Positions 8,369 to 17,060 of a stretch of 64,000 nt of DNA are shown here, one piece after another. Below the pieces are notes generated by a model. It was not told the DNA's origin. It did no database searches and saw only the letters and a program-made list of their open reading frames with translations. Source of the stretch: Chloroflexota bacterium (GTDB lineage Bacteria; Chloroflexota; UBA11872); assembly GCA_022821645.1 (NCBI GenBank), contig JAJEDE010000013.1, positions 62,001-126,000 on the forward strand, in the 5' to 3' direction. Position 1 is the first letter of the stretch. Each line of letters starts with the position of its first letter. A program made the position numbers and the translations under genes.

Positions 8369-10569
8369 TGCGGATTCCGTCCGCGCTTGGGGCGCGCCGC
8401 CGGCCCCGGCGGGCGCGGACGCCCCTGATGCTGCAGATGGAAGACACCGAGTGCGGGGCCGTCTGCCTGGGCATCGTTCTGGCGTACTTCGGACGCTGGA
8501 CCTCCGTGGAGGAGCTGCGCGAGGCGTGCGCCGTCAACAGGGACGGCTGTGACGCCGCCGACATCACGCGCGCCGCCCGCGGCTACGGACTGGAACCCCA
8601 GGGCTGGCGCCGGGAACCGGAACACCTTCAGAAGATGACCATGCCGCTGATCATCTTCTGGGAGTTCAATCACTTCCTGGTGCTGGAGGGGTTTCGGGGC
8701 GGCAACTACCTGGTGAACGATCCGGCCAACGGCCATCGGACGCTGAGCGCGGAGGAGTTCGACCAGGGGTTTACCGGCATTGCGCTGAGCTTCAAGGTCG
8801 GACCGGACTTCCGTCCCGGAGGATCCCGTCCCGGCGTCGTCCGCAGGTTGTGGCCCTGGCTCTCGGACGTGACGGGGCCGCTGGCGTTCGCGCTGTGCTG
8901 CGGGCTGCTGTTGTCACTTCCGGTCGCCGCCCTGCCGTTCCTGCTGAACGTCTTCGTCGACCATGTCCTGAGCGGACGGGAGCCGCAGTGGGGAGTTGCG
9001 CTGGCGGGCGGGGTAGCCCTGGCAGGCGGCCTGGTGTACCTGCTGACCTGGCTGCGACAGCGCTCTCTCAGACTCCTGGCGGTGCGGCTTTCGGTGGATC
9101 ACGCCGACCGCTTCATCAGACGGCTGTTTCGACTGCGGATGCGATTCTTCACCAACCGCTACGGCGGCGACCTCACCTCCCGGATCCAGCTGATCGACCA
9201 GATCGCCACGGTGGCGACCGAGCAGTTCGTCGGGGTGATCATTGAGCTGGTGACCAGCGCCGTGTTCCTGCTGTTCCTGTTCCTATACGACCCGGTGCTG
9301 GCGGGAGCGGTGGCCGCGCTGGGCGCCGTCAACCTGTACGTCATGCGCCTGCTCACCCGGGGGCGAGTGGGCGAGAACCGCCGTCTACAGCGCGAGCAGG
9401 GCAAGCTGCAGGGGGTGGGGATGTACGGCCTGAGCAACATCGACACCCTGCAGGCGACCTCGGGGGAGGTCGGGTTCTTCGCCCACTGGAGCGGCTACCA
9501 GGCCCGGGAGTTGCTGGCTCGCCAGCGCTTCGCCGAGATCGGGCACCTCATGGGAGCGCTGCCGGGCGTGTTCATGATCCTGGGCAACGCCGTCGTGCTG
9601 GGAGTGGCGGGCTGGCGCGTGATGGCGGGCGACATGTCCCTGGGCATGATGATGGGGTGCTACGTCCTGGCGACGTATGTCCTGTTGCCCATCGGCCGCT
9701 TCGCCCAGTTCGCGGACCTGTTCCAGGTCCTGGAAGCCAACCTGCAACGGCTCGAAGACGTGATGGACGCCCCCGAAGACGAATATTTTCAGCAGGGCGG
9801 GGAGCGGCCCACCGCGAGCGGCGCCGCCCTGAGCCGGACGTTGCGGCTGAGCGGGCAGCTTGAGTTGCGCAACGTGGCGTTTGGCCACAAGGCGAACCGG
9901 GAGCCGATGCTCCGGGACTTCAACCTGACCATCGAGCCGGGGCAGCGGGTGGCCGTGGTCGGTCCCACCGGATCGGGCAAGTCGACGCTGGCGCTGCTGA
10001 CGGCAGGGGTCCACCAGCCCTGGTCGGGAGGGGTCTTTCTGGATGGCCACCCGCGCTCCGAGATTCCCCGCAGCCTGCTCAGCAGCTCGGTGGCCATGGT
10101 CGACCAGCGCATCTTCCTGTTCGCCGGGACCGTGCGGGAGAACCTGAGCCTGTGGAACCCCGAGATCCCCGAGCAGGACCTGGTGGCCGCGGCCACCGAC
10201 GCCGCTATCCACGATGAGATCATGGCGCGGACCCAGGGCTACGACGCGGCCGTGGATGAGGGCGGGCGAAACTTCAGCGGCGGCCAGCGCCAACGCCTGG
10301 AGATCGCCCGCGCCCTGGTGGGGAATCCGTCCTTGCTGATACTGGACGAGGCTACCAGCGCGCTGGATCCGATCACCGAGGTGCGCATCGACGACGCCCT
10401 GCGCCGGCGCGGATGCAGTTGCCTGATCGTGGCCCACCGCCTCAGCACCATCCGCGACAGCGACCTGATCGTGGTCCTGGACGGCGGGCGGGAGGTGCAG
10501 CGGGGCACGCACACGGAGCTGATGGCGGACCAGGACGGCCTCTACCGTCACCTGATGGAGACGGAATGA
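8368..10569 (+). CDS. NHLP-type bacteriocin export ABC transporter: C39 peptidase/permease/ATPase
   Basis: A 733-residue fusion. The N-terminal C39 peptidase has MEDTECGAVCLG with nucleophile Cys29, FNHFLVLEG with His102 and NDPANG with Asp118, so the protease that trims leader peptides after a double-glycine-type site looks active. A six-helix permease follows, then an ATPase with Walker A GPTGSGKST, signature FSGGQRQRLEIARAL and Walker B LLILDEATSALD. It should cleave and export a ribosomal peptide product. It overlaps the next gene by 4 nt (ATGA). Confidence 0.93.
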   Translation: MRIPSALGARRRPRRARTPLMLQMEDTECGAVCLGIVLAYFGRWTSVEELREACAVNRDGCDAADITRAARGYGLEPQGWRREPEHLQKMTMPLIIFWEFNHFLVLEGFRGGNYLVNDPANGHRTLSAEEFDQGFTGIALSFKVGPDFRPGGSRPGVVRRLWPWLSDVTGPLAFALCCGLLLSLPVAALPFLLNVFVDHVLSGREPQWGVALAGGVALAGGLVYLLTWLRQRSLRLLAVRLSVDHADRFIRRLFRLRMRFFTNRYGGDLTSRIQLIDQIATVATEQFVGVIIELVTSAVFLLFLFLYDPVLAGAVAALGAVNLYVMRLLTRGRVGENRRLQREQGKLQGVGMYGLSNIDTLQATSGEVGFFAHWSGYQARELLARQRFAEIGHLMGALPGVFMILGNAVVLGVAGWRVMAGDMSLGMMMGCYVLATYVLLPIGRFAQFADLFQVLEANLQRLEDVMDAPEDEYFQQGGERPTASGAALSRTLRLSGQLELRNVAFGHKANREPMLRDFNLTIEPGQRVAVVGPTGSGKSTLALLTAGVHQPWSGGVFLDGHPRSEIPRSLLSSSVAMVDQRIFLFAGTVRENLSLWNPEIPEQDLVAAATDAAIHDEIMARTQGYDAAVDEGGRNFSGGQRQRLEIARALVGNPSLLILDEATSALDPITEVRIDDALRRRGCSCLIVAHRLSTIRDSDLIVVLDGGREVQRGTHTELMADQDGLYRHLMETE

Positions 10570-13505
10570 GCATCGATCCGGAACGAGCCGGTGGAGCGCC
10601 GGGCGCGGACCGCCTGGCCGAACTGGCGGCCGCCCGCGGGGAACCGCTGGCCGGCGGGGGCAACCGCCCCATCCAGCTCACCGATCCCGGCGTCCTGTGC
10701 TTCGTGGCCGAGGGGTCGGTGGATGTGTTCGCGGCGCGACGCCGGGCCGACGGGGTGCCGGTCGACTTCAAACATCTCCTGCGGGCCGGCGCCGGTCGGC
10801 TCCTGTTTCCCGCCGTCGAGGGTCTGACCGGGACGGTGCTGGTGGCCAAGGGCCTGCCCGGTTCGGCACTGTGCCTGATGCCGCTGGACGCGCTCGACGC
10901 CGCCAGGTGCGATGAACAGGTCGTCGCGCAGGTGGATGCCTGGGTCTCCGAGGTCTCCGAGGCGGTGACACGGGAGTTCACCTACCGCCCGCGCATCGAC
11001 CGGATCCTGTCGGCGGAGGCGGGGGAGCAGCCGGTGGAGGCCGAGCAGTCGCTGTCGGCGCGCCGGGGCGTGGTGTGGATGACCAGCGGGGATGCGAGCC
11101 TCGCGTACCTGGGCACGGAGGAGGCGGATCCGGACAGCCCCGACGCGGTCCCGGTCACCCCCGCAAGCTGGGTGACCTCGTCGAAGCAGGCCAGGGTGCG
11201 CTGCGTCACCACGCCGGAACTCCACGGGGCAGGCCGCCTGATGTCCGCCCTGGCGACCTTCAACGAATTGGCCCTGAGCGCCGATGACCTCAACCGGCGC
11301 CTGCTGCTGGCCGACGTCGCCAACCTGCAAACGAGCACCGCCGAGTTTCGCCGGCGGGGTGAGCAGAACGCGCGCCGCCGGCTGTTTGGGGTGCTGGAAT
11401 CGGGCGCACGGCGCGGGGGAGACGACCTGGCGCTCCCGGAGGCGCTGCAACGGGTCGGTCGTCACGAGGGTATCGCCTTCCGCATGCCCCACGGCTGGGC
11501 GCAGCGCCCGGGGGGCGCCGCCGAGGCGCCGTCGCTGGCCGACGTCCTGGAGGCCTCGGGCGTGCGCATGCGACGCGTCGCCCTGCGCCGGGAGCAGCGA
11601 TGGTGGCTGGGTGACAGCGGCGCGATGCTCGCCATCCGCAGGGACGACGGCGCGCCCGTCGCCCTGCTCCCGGGACCCCTGGGACGCTACCGGATGGTGG
11701 AGCCGGAGTCCGGCCGCCTCCGGCCGGTCAACGCCCGGCGGGCCGAGACACTGGAGCGGGAGGCCCACTTTTTCTACAGTCCGCTGCCCGACGATGGCCC
11801 GGTCGGGGCCCGGCAGCTTTCGAGGTTGGCGTTCCAACGGGTGGGGACCGACCTGATCCGGTTGGTCGGGGCCGGGCTGCTCGCGGGCGCGGCCATGCTG
11901 GTTCCCGCGGTGCTGCTGGGAACCTTCGTGGGGCAGGCGCTGCCCGCCGGCTCCCTGCAGATGCTGGGGGTGTTGACCCTGGGCGCCGTGCTGATCGCAC
12001 TGCTCCTGGGCGTGTTGCAGATGATCCAGGGCACGGCGCTGATGCGGCTGGAGGGCCGGGTGGCGGCGCGCGCCGGGGCGGGCCTGTGGCTCCGGATGCT
12101 GGATCTTCCGTCGGGCTTCTTCCGCCGCTTCACCGCCGGTGATCTGGCCACGCGGGCCATGGCGTTCCATGAACTGCGAGACCAGGTGTCGGGCGTCGTG
12201 GTGAGCGCGCTGTTGTCGGTTCTCTTCCTGCTCCCGACCTTTGCCCTGCTGTTCCTCTACAACGCCGCCCTGGGCTGGCTGTGCCTGGGGCTGGGGCTGG
12301 TTTCCCTGGGCGTCACCCTGGCGCTGGGCCTGATGCAGACGCCTCACCATCGCCGGCGGCTGGCCGTCACCCGCCGGCTGGCGGGGACGCTGCTCCAGCT
12401 GATAGGCGGGGTGGGCAAGCTGCGGGCCGCGGGCGCCGAGGGGATGGCCTTCATCATGTGGGCCCGGGGGTACCGGGAGCAAAAGCAGACGGAGATGAGG
12501 CTGGGAACGTACCAGGAGCACCTGATGGCCTTCACCGCCGCCGTGCCCCTGTTCGCCAGCGCGGCGCTGTTCGCCCTGGCCCTGACGGTCGGCGGGGATG
12601 GCCTGGCGGTGGGCAGTTTTCTGGCGGTGTACGCCGCCTTCATGGTGTTCAACGGCGCGGTGGTCCAGCTCGGCGGCGCGTTCTCCGCCGTCGCCGCCAT
12701 ACTTCCCGCAGTGCAGCAGGTGCGGCCCATTCTCACCGAGCGCCCGCGGAACCTCGCCTCGGACCTTCCCGCTCCCGAGTTGAAGGGCGAGGTACTGTTG
12801 GACCACGTGAGCTTCCGCTACTCCGACGACGGGCCGCTGATTCTCAATGACGTCACCATCCATGCCCTGCCGGGAGAGTTCATCGCCCTGGTCGGGGAGT
12901 CGGGCGCGGGAAAGAGCACCGTATTCCGGCTGGCCCTGGGGTTGGAGAGGCCCCAGCTTGGCGCCGTCTGCTTCGACGGTCACGATCTGAACCGGCTCAA
13001 CTGGAGCTCGGTGCGCAGCAAGATCGGCACCGTTCCCCAGGACGCCCACCTGCGTCCCCAGACGGTGCTGGACAACCTCATCGGGATCGACGGGGAACTG
13101 AGCGAGGACGACGCGTGGCGGGCCGCCCGGCTGGCCCGGGTGGACGCCGACATCGCGGCGATGCCCATGCGCATGTACACCGTGAGCAGCGAGAGCGCCA
13201 CGGCCTTCTCCGGCGGCCAGGTGCAGCGCTTCATGCTCGCCGCCGCCATGGCCCGCAACCCCCGGGTGCTGCTGCTGGACGAGGCGACCAACTGGCTCGA
13301 TAACCAGACCCAGGCCGACATCATGGAACAGATCGAGCAGCTCTCCGTGACCCGCATCATCAGCGCCCACCGGCTGTCCACCATCCGGCGGGCCGACCGC
13401 ATCTACGTGCTGCAGGGCGGCCGGGTCGTCCAGGAGGGAACCTTCGCAGGGCTGATGGAACGGGAAGGCGTGTTCCAGGACCTGGTCAGGCGACAACTGA
13501 CATGA
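10566..13505 (+). CDS. NHLP-type bacteriocin export ABC transporter permease/ATPase (second subunit)
   Basis: The start at ATG 10566 overlaps the preceding stop, giving 979 residues; a longer open frame upstream is a shadow. A ~400-residue N-terminal region without recognisable protease motifs, containing cyclic-nucleotide-binding-like strands, precedes a six-helix permease and an ATPase with Walker A GESGAGKST, signature FSGGQVQRFMLAAAM and Walker B VLLLDEATNWLD. This long peptidase-less architecture is typical of the second ABC protein of NHLP systems, which likely pairs with the C39-containing subunit. No modification enzyme is encoded next to it. Confidence 0.92.
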   Translation: MSIDPERAGGAPGADRLAELAAARGEPLAGGGNRPIQLTDPGVLCFVAEGSVDVFAARRRADGVPVDFKHLLRAGAGRLLFPAVEGLTGTVLVAKGLPGSALCLMPLDALDAARCDEQVVAQVDAWVSEVSEAVTREFTYRPRIDRILSAEAGEQPVEAEQSLSARRGVVWMTSGDASLAYLGTEEADPDSPDAVPVTPASWVTSSKQARVRCVTTPELHGAGRLMSALATFNELALSADDLNRRLLLADVANLQTSTAEFRRRGEQNARRRLFGVLESGARRGGDDLALPEALQRVGRHEGIAFRMPHGWAQRPGGAAEAPSLADVLEASGVRMRRVALRREQRWWLGDSGAMLAIRRDDGAPVALLPGPLGRYRMVEPESGRLRPVNARRAETLEREAHFFYSPLPDDGPVGARQLSRLAFQRVGTDLIRLVGAGLLAGAAMLVPAVLLGTFVGQALPAGSLQMLGVLTLGAVLIALLLGVLQMIQGTALMRLEGRVAARAGAGLWLRMLDLPSGFFRRFTAGDLATRAMAFHELRDQVSGVVVSALLSVLFLLPTFALLFLYNAALGWLCLGLGLVSLGVTLALGLMQTPHHRRRLAVTRRLAGTLLQLIGGVGKLRAAGAEGMAFIMWARGYREQKQTEMRLGTYQEHLMAFTAAVPLFASAALFALALTVGGDGLAVGSFLAVYAAFMVFNGAVVQLGGAFSAVAAILPAVQQVRPILTERPRNLASDLPAPELKGEVLLDHVSFRYSDDGPLILNDVTIHALPGEFIALVGESGAGKSTVFRLALGLERPQLGAVCFDGHDLNRLNWSSVRSKIGTVPQDAHLRPQTVLDNLIGIDGELSEDDAWRAARLARVDADIAAMPMRMYTVSSESATAFSGGQVQRFMLAAAMARNPRVLLLDEATNWLDNQTQADIMEQIEQLSVTRIISAHRLSTIRRADRIYVLQGGRVVQEGTFAGLMEREGVFQDLVRRQLT

Positions 13506-13551
13506 ATCGTCCATCCCATCCGACAGGCGACGGACGTATCGCGGGAGATCG

Positions 13552-13860
13552 ATGAGAGCCGACGAGGACGGCATGCAGGCGTGCGAGCCAGGGCCGGGCG
13601 ACGGACCGCCGCTCCGCTACCTGGAACTGACCGTCCCGGAGCTGTTGGAGGACTTCAACGACAGCGAGTTCGCGGCGGAAACGGACGCCAGCGTCTCCCC
13701 GCAGTCACCCGATGGGGTGCGCTGGAACTACCACGATGCCGGCGGGGTTCACCGGATGATGAGTCCTCAGCTGGAGTTCTTTACCGACATCATCGCCCCG
13801 CACTTCGCTGGAATGAGCCACTCCACGGTCGTTCGGGCAATTCGCCAACTCGTTGCCTAG
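13552..13860 (+). CDS. Small protein at end of export operon; candidate exported peptide precursor
   Basis: A 102-residue acidic protein, 46 bp after the exporter, with GGGAG placed 7 nt before ATG 13552. It matches no family known to me. The N-terminal half is acidic (LTVPELLEDFNDSEFAAE), and a Gly-Gly at residues 64-65 would release a 37-residue C-terminal peptide starting VHRMM if the C39 peptidase cut there. However, the residues before the GG lack the usual hydrophobic pattern of leader peptides, and no Cys/Ser/Thr-rich core is present. It could instead be an accessory protein. The operon position is the main argument for a cargo role. Confidence 0.5.
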   Translation: MRADEDGMQACEPGPGDGPPLRYLELTVPELLEDFNDSEFAAETDASVSPQSPDGVRWNYHDAGGVHRMMSPQLEFFTDIIAPHFAGMSHSTVVRAIRQLVA

Positions 13861-13878
13861 GACAAGCGGCTCGATTGA

Positions 13879-14082
13879 CGCGGCGCCCTCCGTCACTTGA
13901 TTAAGAACCTCCAGCTTGAGGCTTGTTCCGGACCTGGAGGCAAGCCGTATCCGCGGCTGGCGCCCTGCCTGCCACGGAACAAGCCGCGAAAGCTCGGCGA
14001 CCTCAAGGGTCAGATATGGATCGCGCCCGACTTCAATGAGACGCGGGAAGAGGTGATAAGGGTGTTCGAGGGCGGCTGGTGA
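13879..14082 (+). pseudogene. Remnant of a Phd/VapB-type antitoxin (C-terminal end)
   Basis: The last ~33 codons read PRKLGDLKGQIWIAPDFNET followed by a Glu-rich helix ending FEGGW, which is the characteristic C-terminal toxin-binding tail of Phd/VapB-like antitoxins. The N-terminal DNA-binding half is absent: the frame begins after a stop at 13876-13878 and its first ~30 codons are unlike an antitoxin. No toxin gene follows. It is a broken toxin-antitoxin remnant next to the export operon. Confidence 0.5.
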
Positions 14083-14147
14083 GGCATCATTCCGGCGTTC
14101 GCCGGCGTGACGGAGGGGATACGCAACGGTCTCCTGAAGGGAGAAGA

Positions 14148-14555
14148 ATGATGCGATGGCTGCTAGTTGGCTTCGTGTTTCTCTTGGTGGCCTGTGGCAG
14201 CGAAGGGAATCCCCTGGCCAATACGGAGTGGCGGCTGGTTGCGCTGGGCAATGCCGACGCTCCCGCCGAGGTGGTGGGAGGCAACCCAACGGCCGAGTTC
14301 ACCACCGCTGAGGATATGACGGGGTGGACGGGCTGCAATTCGTACGCCGCGAGATATCGCGCGCGGGAGTCGGAGCTGCGCCTTGACGACCTGATGTGGA
14401 CCGAAGCGGGCTGCCCATCCCAGGCGCTATTCCGACAGGAACAACGGATGCAAGACGCGTTGGCGACGGTCGAGCGGTTCGAGGTCTCGGGGGAACAACT
14501 CACGCTGCATAGCGAAGGTGGGCAGGTGCTGGTCTTCGAGCGGGCTGCGCAGTAG
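14148..14555 (+). CDS. META domain lipoprotein (HslJ-like)
   Basis: A 135-residue protein starting at the first of two adjacent ATGs after GGGAGAAGA. The signal peptide ends in a lipobox VFLLVACG, so it should be lipid-anchored outside the membrane. The mature part has the META/HslJ signature: NTEWRLVAL at the N-terminus, then TGWTGCNSYAARY, then LMWTEAGCPS with a second Cys, and a beta-rich end LTLHSEGGQVLVF. HslJ-like proteins are linked to heat and novobiocin tolerance in E. coli, but the exact activity is unknown. Confidence 0.85.
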   Translation: MMRWLLVGFVFLLVACGSEGNPLANTEWRLVALGNADAPAEVVGGNPTAEFTTAEDMTGWTGCNSYAARYRARESELRLDDLMWTEAGCPSQALFRQEQRMQDALATVERFEVSGEQLTLHSEGGQVLVFERAAQ

Positions 14556-14632
14556 CCGTATTGCCCCGTTTGCCGGCTCGGCTTATGGCAATGTCGTCAA
14601 ACCCTGCCTTCAAGGGGAACCAAAAGAGGCTG

Positions 14633-14672
14633 CACGTTTGGGCGGGCGGTGTGGCTGTCCCGCCCGTACGTG
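14633..14672. terminator. Strong hairpin between META gene and CBS gene
   Basis: GGGCGGG (14640-14646) pairs perfectly with CCCGCCC (14659-14665) and is extended by CACGT (14633-14637) with ACGTG (14668-14672) across a 2x2 internal loop. It lies ~80 bp after the META gene and before the end of the convergent CBS gene. No T-tract follows, so it may be an intrinsic terminator of a type lacking a U tail or a regulatory hairpin. Confidence 0.4.
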
Positions 14673-14797
14673 TCCCTGGCCGGGGGGCAGCGACGCCGAC
14701 GGCAGCCGGGTCATCCGGGACTTCGCCGTATCGGTCACCGCTCCGTGGGAACAGAAGCCGGAACCTGATCCCACCGACGTGATGGCCCGCTACGACG

Positions 14798-15199
14798 TCA
14801 CTCCTCGGCGTACCCCATGATCAGGTCGCGGAGGGTCACCCTGCCGAGTGCATTGCGCTGCTGGTCGACAACCACGGCACGTGAGCGCTCAAAGCGTACG
14901 AGCAGGCGGACCGCGTACTTGGCGAGCATGTCATCCGGCACCGTCAACAGCGGTTTGGACATGATCTCGTAGACGTTGACTCGCTTTGGGGAACGGTTGT
15001 TGGCGATCACTTCGCGCGCGATGTCACCGACCGTTATTACTCCCAACTCGTCGTCACTGTTACGTCGATTGACAACGAGATAGTCGACCTGGTGTCGCTT
15101 CATCAACGCCATCGCCTGGGTCACGGTGGCGAGCCCGTCAATCGTGTGCATCTCCGTGACCATGAGATCCCTCACACGTATGGATATATCCTCGGTCAT
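14798..15199 (-). CDS. CBS-pair domain protein
   Basis: A 133-residue protein made of two CBS motifs: VRDLMVTEMHTI...GVITVGDIAREVI and VYEIMSKPLLTV...LGRVTLRDLIMGY. CBS pairs bind adenine nucleotides and act as energy or ionic-strength sensors for attached or partner transporters and enzymes. It has no catalytic domain. Its start overlaps the PII-like gene by 4 nt, so the two are made together, and with the upstream DUF1538 pair they form one operon. It is likely a regulatory subunit of that membrane system. Confidence 0.9.
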   Translation of the reverse strand: MTEDISIRVRDLMVTEMHTIDGLATVTQAMALMKRHQVDYLVVNRRNSDDELGVITVGDIAREVIANNRSPKRVNVYEIMSKPLLTVPDDMLAKYAVRLLVRFERSRAVVVDQQRNALGRVTLRDLIMGYAEE

Positions 15200-15546
15200 A
15201 TCTCGGGCTCCACCTCCTCCAGGATCGTGGGTAACTGCGTTGCCAGGCCCACAGCGTCCTCAATCGGCATCTGGAAGGCAATGCCGGCGCCCGGCTCGGA
15301 ATCAAGACGTCCTGCGTCGCGGATTCGCTCCAGGATTTCGCGTGCACGCGTGTCGGCCACCAGGAATAGCGCGAGGTCGCGTTTGGCTGACAGGTCAAGG
15401 CCGAAGAAGGTCTTTTCAGGCCTGAGGCCACCGCCCCGTACGCTGGTAATGACCGTGTCGCCGGTTGCGCCGGCTGACCGCGCCGCATCTACTACTACGT
15501 CAGTCTTGTCGTCGCTCACCAGGGCGACAATTAACTTCAGCTTCAC
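15196..15546 (-). CDS. PII-like (GlnB-fold) regulatory protein
   Basis: A 116-residue protein with the PII fold order: beta-strand KLIVALVSDD, helix, strand TVITSVRGGG, a shortened T-loop region (LRPEKTFFGLDLSAKRD), strand LALFLVADT and helix REILERIRDA. The classical uridylylated tyrosine T-loop is not present, so this is a PII-like family member rather than GlnB or GlnK. PII proteins sense nucleotides and small ligands and clamp partner transporters. Being encoded directly after two DUF1538 membrane proteins suggests it gates them. Confidence 0.8.
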   Translation of the reverse strand: MKLKLIVALVSDDKTDVVVDAARSAGATGDTVITSVRGGGLRPEKTFFGLDLSAKRDLALFLVADTRAREILERIRDAGRLDSEPGAGIAFQMPIEDAVGLATQLPTILEEVEPEI

Positions 15547-15567
15547 GGCTCAAGCCTCCTCACGAAG

Positions 15568-16341
15568 TTACGACTTTCGCCTGCGGCTCAGCCAAGACGC
15601 CACCATAGCGTATCCCAGGACGGACATGATTGGGAATACGCTGGCGAAAGCGATGAGTCCGAATCCATCTATCAGCGGGCTTCGACCAGGGACACTCGAG
15701 GCAAGACCCAGCCCGAGAGCGGCAACAACAGGCACGGTGACGGTTGACGTGGTGACACCGCCGCTGTCGTAGGCCAGCGGGACGATTGTCTTGCTGGACC
15801 GGAACGTCTGCAGTATCACAACCACGTAGGCGGCAATGATGTACCAGGGCAAGGGTGTGCCGGTGACAATGCGAACGCAGCCCAGCGCCACGCCCACGGA
15901 CACGCCGATGGCGACTGCAATCCGCAATCCCCAGGCGTGGACCGCGCCGCCGGACACCTCGCGGGCCTTCAGCGCCACCGCAACGAGCGAGGGTTCGGCC
16001 ACCGTCGTCGCGAAGCCGATCGCCGCGGCAAACGCGTAGACCGGCAGGTAGTCCTGCCAGTGCACCCCGTCGCTCAACCTCTCCGCGCCTATGGTCGCTG
16101 ACGCGGTGAGTTGCCGCGCCATCGTGTTGCCTATCGGAAATAGCGCGTTCTCCAAACCTATGAGAAATAGGGTAAGTCCCAACAGTACCAAGATAGAACC
16201 GGTCGTTATCTGGCGCAGGTTGGCCGGCTTGCGGCGCAGAACCGCGACCTGGAACAGAAGGAGGATCACTACGATGGGCGCAACGTCGAGAACAGTTGAC
16301 AGCATCGCGTCGACGAAGGCGCGCGCGAAGTCGCTCATCAC
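15568..16341 (-). CDS. DUF1538 membrane protein (second copy)
   Basis: A 257-residue integral membrane protein with about seven hydrophobic segments. It has the DUF1538 hallmarks [19 protein letters not shown] and [26 protein letters not shown], the latter a Gly/Ser/Thr-rich re-entrant-like stretch, plus a conserved C-terminal [22 protein letters not shown]1538 is a putative transporter family, often found as a duplicated domain. Here the two halves are separate genes that overlap by 4 nt, so a heterodimer is likely. The substrate is unknown. Confidence 0.88.
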   Translation of the reverse strand: MMSDFARAFVDAMLSTVLDVAPIVVILLLFQVAVLRRKPANLRQITTGSILVLLGLTLFLIGLENALFPIGNTMARQLTASATIGAERLSDGVHWQDYLPVYAFAAAIGFATTVAEPSLVAVALKAREVSGGAVHAWGLRIAVAIGVSVGVALGCVRIVTGTPLPWYIIAAYVVVILQTFRSSKTIVPLAYDSGGVTTSTVTVPVVAALGLGLASSVPGRSPLIDGFGLIAFASVFPIMSVLGYAMVASWLSRRRKS

Positions 16342-17060
16342 GCCACCATCCCGTAGCCGAGCACGCCGACCATTGGGGTGAGGCTGGCGAAGGCTATGAG
16401 ACCGAATCCATCGACCATCGGGTTCCGTCCTCGGATGGTCGTGGCCAGCCCGACGCCCAGCGCCGTCACCAGCGGCACCGTGACGGTGCTGGTGGTCACG
16501 CCGCCTGAGTCGTAGGCCACTCCGACGATCTCGGCGGGTGCGAATAGCGTCATGGTCGCGACCATCAGATATCCACCGATGATCAACCTGTGGAGCGGCC
16601 AGCCCTTCAGGATGCGCAGGACACCCACCAAGAGCGCTACTCCCACCGATACGGCGACTACCATCCGTAGCTGGAAGGCATAGGAGTCGCGCGCCTGGTC
16701 GTCATCGATGATGGCGCCGGCTTCCGCGGCAACGTCGGCGGCCTCCGCGGCTACGGCGATCAGGGCGGGTTCGGCTACGGTCGTACCGAAGCCCAAGCAG
16801 AAGGCGAAGACAAGCACCGCAGCTGCGCTGCCCTTTTGGCCGAAGCTCTGAGCGATCCCCTCCCCAAGCGGGAAGAGACCGGTTTGCAGTCCCTGTATGA
16901 AGAGCGTCAACCCACCGATGACGCAGAGCAACCCCACGATGACGCCCAGCAGGTCTGGAAAGGGTTGCCGCAACACCACGATCTGGAAGAACGCGATCAC
17001 GACGATGATGGGAGCCAAGTCGCGCAGTGCGCTGACCACCAATTTAGCGAAACGGATCAC
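16338..17060 (-). CDS. DUF1538 membrane protein (first copy)
   Basis: A 240-residue membrane protein, the first gene of the operon. It shares with the next gene the motifs [14 protein letters not shown] and [26 protein letters not shown] and the ending [19 protein letters not shown], so the two are related halves. A hydrophilic insert ([20 protein letters not shown]) near residues 105-125 is missing from the partner and may be a cytosolic or external regulatory loop. Expected to form a membrane complex with the second copy, regulated by the downstream PII-like and CBS proteins. Confidence 0.88.
   Translation of the reverse strand: MIRFAKLVVSALRDLAPIIVVIAFFQIVVLRQPFPDLLGVIVGLLCVIGGLTLFIQGLQTGLFPLGEGIAQSFGQKGSAAAVLVFAFCLGFGTTVAEPALIAVAAEAADVAAEAGAIIDDDQARDSYAFQLRMVVAVSVGVALLVGVLRILKGWPLHRLIIGGYLMVATMTLFAPAEIVGVAYDSGGVTTSTVTVPLVTALGVGLATTIRGRNPMVDGFGLIAFASLTPMVGVLGYGMVA

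Noticed and set aside
10548..13574. 1008-aa minus-strand open frame
   Set aside because: Antisense shadow of the NHLP permease/ATPase; rich in Gln, His and Pro with no domain.
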